A stretch of DNA of 64,000 nucleotides from the NCBI GenBank assembly GCA_019636445.1, contig JAHBXO010000008.1, forward strand, positions 117,719-181,718, in the 5' to 3' direction. Positions 54,104-61,400 of this stretch are shown here, piece by piece. This stretch comes from Gemmataceae bacterium. Its GTDB lineage: Bacteria; Planctomycetota; Planctomycetia; Gemmatales; Gemmataceae. The translations under genes and the position numbers were made by a program. The notes under the pieces are model-generated. The model was not told the DNA's origin. It was given only the letters and a program-made list of their open reading frames with translations, and searched no databases. Each line of letters begins with the position of its first letter. Position 1 is the first letter of the stretch.

Positions 54104-54124
54104 GCATTGATCCGGAGCCGCACC

Positions 54125-57064
54125 GTGTCCGCGATATTCGACGAACTATTCGCTCCTGACGAATTCCACGCCCGGCACCTCGGCGTTCCCGCGAGCGACG
54201 AAGCCGCCATGCTCGCCGCGCTCGGCGTGCCATCGCGCGAGGAACTGATCCGGCAGACGCTGCCGGCGGCGATTCGGTCGAATACGACGTTGAACCTGCC
54301 GGCACCGACGACCGAAGCCGGGGCGCTCGCGGAGTTGAAGGGCCTCGCCGAGCGGAACCAGGTCTGGCGCAGTTTCATCGGGGCTGGGTATGCGAATACA
54401 CTGGTGCCGGAGCCGATCCGTCGGAACGTACTGGAGAACCCCGGCTGGTACACTGCCTATACCCCGTACCAGGCCGAGGTGGCGCAGGGCCGGCTCGAAG
54501 CGCTCGTGAACTTTCAGCAGGTCTGCATCGACCTCACCGGCCTCCCGGTGGCGAACGCGTCGCTTCTCGATGAAGCGACGGCCGCGGCCGAAGCGATGGC
54601 GGTCATCCGCCGGACCACGTCGAGCGACACGAACCGCTACTTCGTGGACGCCGGCACGCACCCGCAGGTGATGGCCGTGCTGCGCACCCGGGCGCATGGA
54701 TTCGGCATCAATCTCGTCGTTGCTCCGATCGAATCGTTGGATGCCCTCACCGTCTTCGGCGCGCACCTCCAGAACCCTGCCACCGATGGCCGTGTGCGGG
54801 ACCTCACCGACGTCATCGATCGCATCCACACGGCCGGGGGCAAGGTCTGCGTCGGTACCGACCTGCTCGCGTGCGTGTTACTCAAACCGCCGGGCGAAAT
54901 GGGGGCCGACCTCGCCATCGGTAACAGCCAGCGATTTGGCGTGCCGCTCGGTTTCGGCGGCCCGCACGCCGCGTTCCTGACCGCCAAGCAGGAACTGACG
55001 CGCCACCTGCCCGGCCGCATTATCGGCGTGTCGAAGGACGCCGCCGGGAACGTCGCCTACCGTATGTCGCTCCAGACGCGCGAGCAGCACATCCGTCGGG
55101 ATAAGGCCACGAGTAACATCTGCACCGCCCAGGCGCTGCTCGCCAACATGGCCGGCTTCTATGCCGTGTACCACGGGCCGGAGGGGTTGAACCGGATCGC
55201 CACACGTGTCCATGCTCTGGCGACCATGCTCGCAGAGCGGGTAAAACCGCTGCACGACTCGTTCTTCGACACGCTCGTCTTCCAGCACAAGGACCTTGCC
55301 GCCGTGCGAGCGCGGGCCGAGGCGAAGAGAATCAACCTGCGATATTTTCCCGATGGTCGTGTCGGCGTGACCTTCGACGAGATGACGACGCTTGCCGACA
55401 TTGATGACGTGGCGGAGATTCTAGGTGGAAAAGACTTCCGAAGTCCGGCTTCGACTTCGGAAGTCGACGCGCGCGGTGGACTTCCGAAGTCGAAGCCGGA
55501 CTTCGGAAGTCGGGTAGTTACTTCGCCGCGCTCTACGCCGTTCCTCACGCACCCCGTCTTCAACACCTTCCACTCCGAGACCGAATTCGTCCGCTACGTC
55601 AAACGACTCGAGAACCGCGACCTCTCGCTCGTGCATTCGATGATCCCGCTCGGCTCGTGCACGATGAAGCTGAACGCCGCGAGCGAGATGGCCCCCGTCA
55701 CGTGGCCCGAGTTCGCGAACATCCACCCGTTCGCACCCGACTCCCAGACCGCCGGCTACCGTGCCATGCTCGGCCAACTTGGCGACTGGCTCGCGACCAT
55801 CACCGGATTCGCCAAGGTCTCCTTCCAGCCGAACTCCGGCGCGCAGGGCGAATACGCCGGCCTCCTCTCCATCCGCGGCTACCATGCCGCCCGTGGTGAA
55901 GCGCACCGCGACGTCTGCCTCATTCCCGTCTCGGCCCACGGGACGAACCCGGCTTCGGCGCAGATGATGGGCCTGACCATCGTGCCGGTCGCCTGCGATG
56001 CGAAGGGGAACGTCGACGTCGAGAACCTGAAGGCGAAGCTCGCCGAGCACGGGCCGAAGGTCGCGGCGCTCATGGTCACTTATCCCTCGACTCACGGCGT
56101 CTTCGAGGAGCGCATCCGCGAGATCTGCGCCGCCGTGCACGCCGTCGGCGGGCAGGTCTACATGGACGGGGCGAACCTGAACGCGCAGGTCGGCCTCACG
56201 TCGCCCGGCTTCCTCGGGGCGGATGTCTGCCACCTGAACCTGCACAAGACGTTCTGCATCCCGCACGGCGGCGGCGGCCCCGGCATGGGGCCGATCGCCG
56301 TGGCTGCGCACCTCGCGCCGTTCCTGCCGGGCGACCCGTTCACCACCGAAGATTTCCGAAGTCCGGCTTCGACTTCGGAAATCGGTTCGGGCACGTCGAC
56401 TTCCGAAGTCGAAGCCGGACTTCGGAAGTCGGTGAACGCGGTGTCATCCGCTCCCTTCGGTTCGGCGCTCATCGCGACGATCTCGTGGATGTACTGCCGG
56501 ATGATGGGTGCATCCGGTTTGAAGAAGGCCACCGAGATCGCCATCCTGAACGCGAATTACATCGCCCAGCGCTTGAAGCCGTACTTCCCGATCCTCTACA
56601 CCGGCGACCATGGCCGCGTCGCGCACGAGTGCATCCTCGACCTGCGCAATCTCAAGCCCGAACTCGGCATCACCGCCGAGGACATCGCCAAGCGCCTCAT
56701 GGACTACGGCTTCCACGCTCCGACGGTGTCGTTCCCGGTGCCCGAGACGATGATGGTCGAGCCGACCGAATCGGAATCGAAGGCTGAGTTGGACCGCTTC
56801 TGCGACGCGATGATCGCGATCCACGGCGAGATCGCGAAGGTCCGCTCCGGCGCGTGGCCGCGGACGGACAACCCGCTGAAGAACGCCCCGCACACCGCCG
56901 CCGAACTCGTCGGCGAGTGGGCGCATCCGTACTCGCGCGAGACGGCCGTCTATCCGCTGCCGTGGCTGCGCGCCGCGAAGTTCTGGCCGCACGTCAAGCG
57001 CATCGACGGCGTCGCCGGCGACCGGAACCTGATCTGCACCTGCCCGCCGATGAGCGATTATTGA
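54125..57064 (+). CDS. gcvP: Glycine dehydrogenase (decarboxylating), P-protein, with two embedded repeat peptides
   Basis: P-protein of the glycine cleavage system, one-polypeptide type, 979 aa. PLP-binding Lys is residue 708 in [21 protein letters not shown]-terminal [19 protein letters not shown] and the central [33 protein letters not shown] and [14 protein letters not shown] are typical. Two stretches do not belong to the family: about residues 437-463 ([20 protein letters not shown] and onward) and about 743-769 ([20 protein letters not shown] and onward). Both are translated from the 33-base paired palindrome (repeat entries). The start GTG at 54125 has GGAG 7 bases before it; an in-frame TTG at 54107 is weaker. 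Confidence 0.95.
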   Translation: MSAIFDELFAPDEFHARHLGVPASDEAAMLAALGVPSREELIRQTLPAAIRSNTTLNLPAPTTEAGALAELKGLAERNQVWRSFIGAGYANTLVPEPIRRNVLENPGWYTAYTPYQAEVAQGRLEALVNFQQVCIDLTGLPVANASLLDEATAAAEAMAVIRRTTSSDTNRYFVDAGTHPQVMAVLRTRAHGFGINLVVAPIESLDALTVFGAHLQNPATDGRVRDLTDVIDRIHTAGGKVCVGTDLLACVLLKPPGEMGADLAIGNSQRFGVPLGFGGPHAAFLTAKQELTRHLPGRIIGVSKDAAGNVAYRMSLQTREQHIRRDKATSNICTAQALLANMAGFYAVYHGPEGLNRIATRVHALATMLAERVKPLHDSFFDTLVFQHKDLAAVRARAEAKRINLRYFPDGRVGVTFDEMTTLADIDDVAEILGGKDFRSPASTSEVDARGGLPKSKPDFGSRVVTSPRSTPFLTHPVFNTFHSETEFVRYVKRLENRDLSLVHSMIPLGSCTMKLNAASEMAPVTWPEFANIHPFAPDSQTAGYRAMLGQLGDWLATITGFAKVSFQPNSGAQGEYAGLLSIRGYHAARGEAHRDVCLIPVSAHGTNPASAQMMGLTIVPVACDAKGNVDVENLKAKLAEHGPKVAALMVTYPSTHGVFEERIREICAAVHAVGGQVYMDGANLNAQVGLTSPGFLGADVCHLNLHKTFCIPHGGGGPGMGPIAVAAHLAPFLPGDPFTTEDFRSPASTSEIGSGTSTSEVEAGLRKSVNAVSSAPFGSALIATISWMYCRMMGASGLKKATEIAILNANYIAQRLKPYFPILYTGDHGRVAHECILDLRNLKPELGITAEDIAKRLMDYGFHAPTVSFPVPETMMVEPTESESKAELDRFCDAMIAIHGEIAKVRSGAWPRTDNPLKNAPHTAAELVGEWAHPYSRETAVYPLPWLRAAKFWPHVKRIDGVAGDRNLICTCPPMSDY
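55433..55511. repeat. Paired GACTTCCGAAGTC element inside gcvP, copy 1
   Basis: A 33-base unit at 55433-55465, a 13-base spacer, and its exact reverse complement at 55479-55511. The insertion lies at the linker between the two homologous halves of glycine dehydrogenase, just after VAEILGGK. In frame, the first unit reads [11 protein letters not shown] and the second [11 protein letters not shown]. The unit contains no TAA, TAG or TGA in either strand, so all six frames are open. Confidence 0.97.
56351..56430. repeat. Paired GACTTCCGAAGTC element inside gcvP, copy 2
   Basis: Units at 56351-56383 and 56398-56430 face each other around a 14-base spacer. The first differs from copy 1 by two bases at symmetric positions (GATTTCC... 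and ...GGAAATC), which keeps the pairing. Here the first unit reads [11 protein letters not shown] and the second, in a different frame from copy 1, [11 protein letters not shown]. It falls in the loop between the [11 protein letters not shown] segment and AVSSAPFGS. Confidence 0.97.
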
Positions 57065-57075
57065 GCGGAGCGCCC

Positions 57076-57960
57076 GTGCTCACCGTTCGAACCACGATCC
57101 CGAAAGTCTCGCGGCTCGCCTTCAGCCCGGATTCGCGGTTCCTCGCGCTCGCGGGCGGCATGCCCTTTCTCGAAATCATCGATCTCTCCGCGGGGCTAGG
57201 AAAAACCTTTGCGAAGGTCTCTCCCTTCGGGCTGGAATCCGCCTGGTACACGCCGGATGGCCGACTGTACGTGGCCATGTGGAACCGCATATTCGCGGTA
57301 AACGATTCGACCGATCCCGGCGCCGAGGGCCAACCGATCGACGATTCGCTCGGCGGGCCGATCGGCTTGTCTCCCGATGGCCGCTTCGCAGTGACGCGGA
57401 GCGGTGCGGGCGATGCGCTGCAACTCCATCTCGTGGAATTCGAACGTCGTCCTTGTGTCCGCTGGTCCCTCGCGACGCCGGGGGTTTACAACAACCGAGC
57501 CGCGATCTCGCCGGATGGCTCGCGCCTCGTCACGGTCCGACAAGACGACACGCTACTCGAGCGATCGATGGCGACGGGTAAAGTGATTCAGGAGTATTCC
57601 AACACGATCATGATCCGTTCGTTCGCCTTCACGCCCGACGGAAAGCGCATCGTCGCCCGGACACGGACCGGTTCGCCCTACATCTGGGAGGACGGCGACC
57701 TCGCGCGGAAGCCGCGGCGGATGAACGTGAAGCACAAGCGGAACATCACGGGGATGGCGCTGCACCCGAACGGTCGGCATGCATTGCTGGCCACGAAGGA
57801 CGGGCCGATCGCGGTCGGGGATCTGGGCAAGACGCAAACCGACCGCGCGTTCGACTGGGGAATCGGTTCGACCGAATGCGTCGCCATCAGCCGGGATGGA
57901 CTCCTGGCCGCGACGGTCGGCGAAGCCGGTCAGGTCGTCGTGTGGGATTGGGATTTGTAG
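57076..57960 (+). CDS. WD40-like beta-propeller protein
   Basis: A 294-aa protein with repeated F-S-P-D-type turns: RLAFSPDSRFLALAGGMPF, GLSPDGRFAVTRSGAGD, ISPDGSRLVTVRQDDTLL, AFTPDGKRIVARTRTGSPYI, MALHPNGRHALLATKDGPIA and the final AATVGEAGQVVVWDWDL. Six or seven blades are expected from the length. No signal peptide. The start GTG at 57076 is 11 bases after the gcvP stop, so the gene may ride on the gcvP transcript. Partner or ligand unknown. Confidence 0.82.
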   Translation: MLTVRTTIPKVSRLAFSPDSRFLALAGGMPFLEIIDLSAGLGKTFAKVSPFGLESAWYTPDGRLYVAMWNRIFAVNDSTDPGAEGQPIDDSLGGPIGLSPDGRFAVTRSGAGDALQLHLVEFERRPCVRWSLATPGVYNNRAAISPDGSRLVTVRQDDTLLERSMATGKVIQEYSNTIMIRSFAFTPDGKRIVARTRTGSPYIWEDGDLARKPRRMNVKHKRNITGMALHPNGRHALLATKDGPIAVGDLGKTQTDRAFDWGIGSTECVAISRDGLLAATVGEAGQVVVWDWDL

Positions 57961-57982
57961 GCGCGGACCGTACGTCCGCGCC
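57960..57982. terminator. Terminator-like hairpin between the WD40-like gene and rplU
   Basis: A 9-base perfect stem GGCGCGGAC/GTCCGCGCC with loop CGTAC. It starts at the last base of the WD40-like stop codon and ends 11 bases from the convergent rplU stop, so it can serve both genes. No T-run follows on either side. Confidence 0.6.
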
Positions 57983-57993
57983 GGATGGTCGAC

Positions 57994-58302
57994 TTAGCCG
58001 ACGATCTGTTTGACCTTCACGCGGATGTGCGGCTGGGTGTGGCCGCGGAGCCGCTTGGACGCCTTGCGGCGGCGGAAGTATTGCGTGACGGTCTTCACCT
58101 TCGGGAAGTCGACGACTTCGGCGACGACCTTGGCCCCGGCGACGAGCGGCTGGCCGATGGTCGCACCGCCCGGCTTGCCCACCAGCAGGACCTTCGTCAG
58201 CTCGATCGTGTCGCCGATCTTCGCGTCGCGGTAGTCGATGGTGACGGCCGAGCCTTCCTCCACGCGGTACTGGCGGCTGCCGTCTTCGAAGATCGCGTAC
58301 AT
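57994..58302 (-). CDS. rplU: 50S ribosomal protein L21
   Basis: A 102-aa ribosomal protein with the family sequence: MYAIFEDGSRQYRVEEGSAV, IGDTIELTKVLLVG, VVDFPKVKTVTQYFRRRKAS, KRLRGHTQPHIRVKVKQI. It binds 23S rRNA. In most bacteria rplU is followed by rpmA (L27). Here the next gene downstream is the convergent WD40-like gene, so rpmA must be elsewhere. The start at 58302 gives the standard length; the longer frame upstream is not family-like. Confidence 0.95.
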   Translation of the reverse strand: MYAIFEDGSRQYRVEEGSAVTIDYRDAKIGDTIELTKVLLVGKPGGATIGQPLVAGAKVVAEVVDFPKVKTVTQYFRRRKASKRLRGHTQPHIRVKVKQIVG

Positions 58303-58421
58303 CGCAGGTCGTCCCCGGTTCGTTGCGGTAAGATTTCGCCAAATTGCGAAGGCTGTCAAGCTATGGAAAACGCCGCGCGGCGGCCAGTGCCGCCGCGCGG
58401 AAGGTCGGGTTCGCGCCGGTC

Positions 58422-61400
58422 CTACCCCACGAAGACGCCGCCGACGAAGTTGTCGAACGCTTCGAAGGTGAATTCGGCCGGCGGGAAGGCGAAGCCGAGG
58501 TTCGGGGCGAGATAGGCGGTGACGGTGCTGCCGTTGTCGGTGCCGGACCCGACAACGAGGTCGGCGCGGTTGTCGCCGTCGAGGTCCTTGACGGCGATGC
58601 GGATGCCGCCGCGGTTTTCGGTGCTTCCCGCGAAGAAGTTCGAGACGGTGGTGAGCGTCGCTCCGCCGGACGCGAGCAGCGTCGCACCATCGAAGGCGAT
58701 GACGCGCGGGCCGCCGCCAGGTCCGCCGCCGGCGAAGATCTCGGCGCGGCCGTCGCCGTCGAGATCCCCGACCGCGATGAAGACGCCGTTGCGGAGCGAC
58801 TGCTCGAAGGCGAAGAAGTCGTTGAAGAGCTTGACGGCCTGGCCGGTGGCGATCGCCGCGCCGTCGAAACCGGCGACGCGCGGCCCGCCGCCGAAGCCGG
58901 CCGCGACCACGAGGTCGGCCTTCGCGTCGCCGGTGAGATCGCCGAGCGCCGCGCGGGCACCGCCGCGGAAGTTCTCGTCGTCGATGCCGAAGAAGTCGGC
59001 CATGAGCTGGAAGTTCGCTCCGTTGAAGACGCGGACACGGGGGCCGCCGCCTTCGTCGGGTGTGATGACGAGGTCCGCGATCCCGTCGCCGTCGAGGTCG
59101 CCGGCGGCCACGTATACGCCGCCGGTGAAGCTCGCTTCGAATGGCTGGATGACGAACAGAGCCTGTTGCGTGACGGCGTCGATGACCTGCACGAGGGTGC
59201 TGCGGCCGACGCCGGACCCGAGCACGAGGTCGGCGACGCCGTCGCCGGTGAAGTCCGCGGCCGCGACGCGGGCGCCGAACTCCGTACCGGGGAACGCCGG
59301 CGAGAAGAACCGTTCGGTGCGGTCCGGGTTGTGGAAGCTGACGTATGTCAGGCCGAGGTCGGAGCCGACGGCGAACTCGGGATAGCCGATGGTTTCGACC
59401 GGTCCGGTGGTGTCGACGGAGATCGTGACGAACTGGACGCTCGTGGCGTCGGTACCGTCGCTGACGGTGATGGCGAGCTTGGCCGAACCGATGGAGTTGC
59501 GGCGGGCTTCGTAGGTGAGGGTGCCATTGGCGTCGATGGCGGGCGGCGTGGTGAAGCCGATGTTGCCACTGGTGGAGGCCACCGTGACGCTGACGGCGAG
59601 CGTGTCGGGTTCGTTGGCGGCGCCGGTGCCGAGGGCGAGGACGCCGGGAACGGTCTGCGGGCCGACGCCGGAGAGCGGCAGGGTCGGCAGCAGGACGGTC
59701 GAGGTCGGCGGATCATTGACGGGGTTCACGGTCAGCGAGAACGTTTGCACCGCGGTGCCCCCGTTGCCGTCGTCGAGCGTGACCGTCACGGTGGCGGTGC
59801 CGAGCGTATCGGGCAGGGCCGCGAAGGTCAGCCGGCCGGTCGCGTCGATCGCGGGGGTCTGGCTGAACGCGAGATCGCCAGAGGTGACGACGGTCGTCGC
59901 GGTGTAGGTCAGCGGTTGGCCGGCCTCGTCCGCGGGGCCGGCGGTGGCGCCAAAGGCGAAGTTCGCAAACGACTGCGGCCCGGCGTCCTCGTTCACGATC
60001 GCCTTGGAGGACAGTCCGAAGTCCGGTGCGTCGTTCACCGCGTTCACGGTGATCGTGAAGGTTTGCGTCGTCGTGTTCACGCCGCCGTTGGCGGTGCCGC
60101 CGGTGTCCGTGGCCGTCACGGTGACGATCGCGGAACCGTTGGCGTTCGACGCCGGCGTGTAGCTCAGGTTCCCGTTCGCGTCGATCGCCGGCGGGATGGC
60201 GAACAGCCCGAGGTTGGTCGTCGAGACCGACAGCGAGACGGTCTGGCCGGATTCGTTCGCCGGGCCGGCGCTGAGGTTCGTCAGGAAACCGGTCACGAGT
60301 TGCGGGCCGGCGTCCTCGTTCGCGGCCGGTGCCATGCCCAGCACGAACGTCGGCGCGTCGTTCACCGGGTTCACGACGATGGCGAACGTCTGCGGGGCCG
60401 AGGTGTCGACACCGCCGAGATTGGTGCCGCCGTCGTCCATGACCCGCACGGTCACGATCGCCGTTCCGTTGGCGTTCGGAGCGGTCGTGTAGGTCAGCGT
60501 CCCGGTCTCGTCGATCGCCAGGGCCGTGAAGAGCGCCGGATTATCGCTGGTGATCAGGAACGAAGGAACTTGCGCCGATTCGTTCGCCGGACCGGTCGAA
60601 ATCCCCGTTGCAAAGCCCGTGACAGTCTGAGGTCCCGCGTCTTCGAGAACGGTCTGCTTCCCGCCGACCGTGAAGCTCGGCACGTCGTTCACGGCGTTGA
60701 TCGTGATCGTGAATGTCTGCGGGTCGGAAGTGTCGTCTCCGCCGTTGAGCGTGCCGCCGTCGTCCATGGCGATGACGGTGACGGTTGCGATGCCGAAGGC
60801 ATTCGCGGCCGGGGTGAAGGTCAGCTTCCCGGTCGAATCGATCGCCGGCTGCGCGGCGAACAGCGCCATGTTGTCGTTCGACACGAGGAACGCGACCTTT
60901 TGCATCGACTCGATCGATGGGCCGGGCGAGATCATCGTCAGGAAGCCGGGCACCGTCGCGGTGCCGGTGTCCTCGTCGACGATTTGATCGGTGCCGACCG
61001 CGAAGCTCGGCGCGACGTTCTTGCCCAACACGCGGATGAGGAACGACTGCGAGGCCGAGGTGTCCACGTCGCCCATCGTGAACGTGCCGCCGTCGTCCTT
61101 GGCGACAACCGTGACCATCGCGATCCCGGTCGCATCCGCGGCGGGCGTGAACGTGAGGGTGCCGTTCGCGTCGATCATCGGCTGCACGTCGAAGAGTGCG
61201 TTATTGTCGTTGGAGAGGAAGAACGACACGGACTGGCCCGATTCATCCGCCGGGCCGGCGGCGATCATCGTCGCGAACATCGCGAATGTGTTCAGGCCGG
61301 TATTGATCGTTGTCGCGGCCTCCGCCGGCACGACGAAGCTCGGCGCATCGTTCAGGGCGGTGACGTCGATCGTGAACGTCTGGATCGTCGTATCGACACC

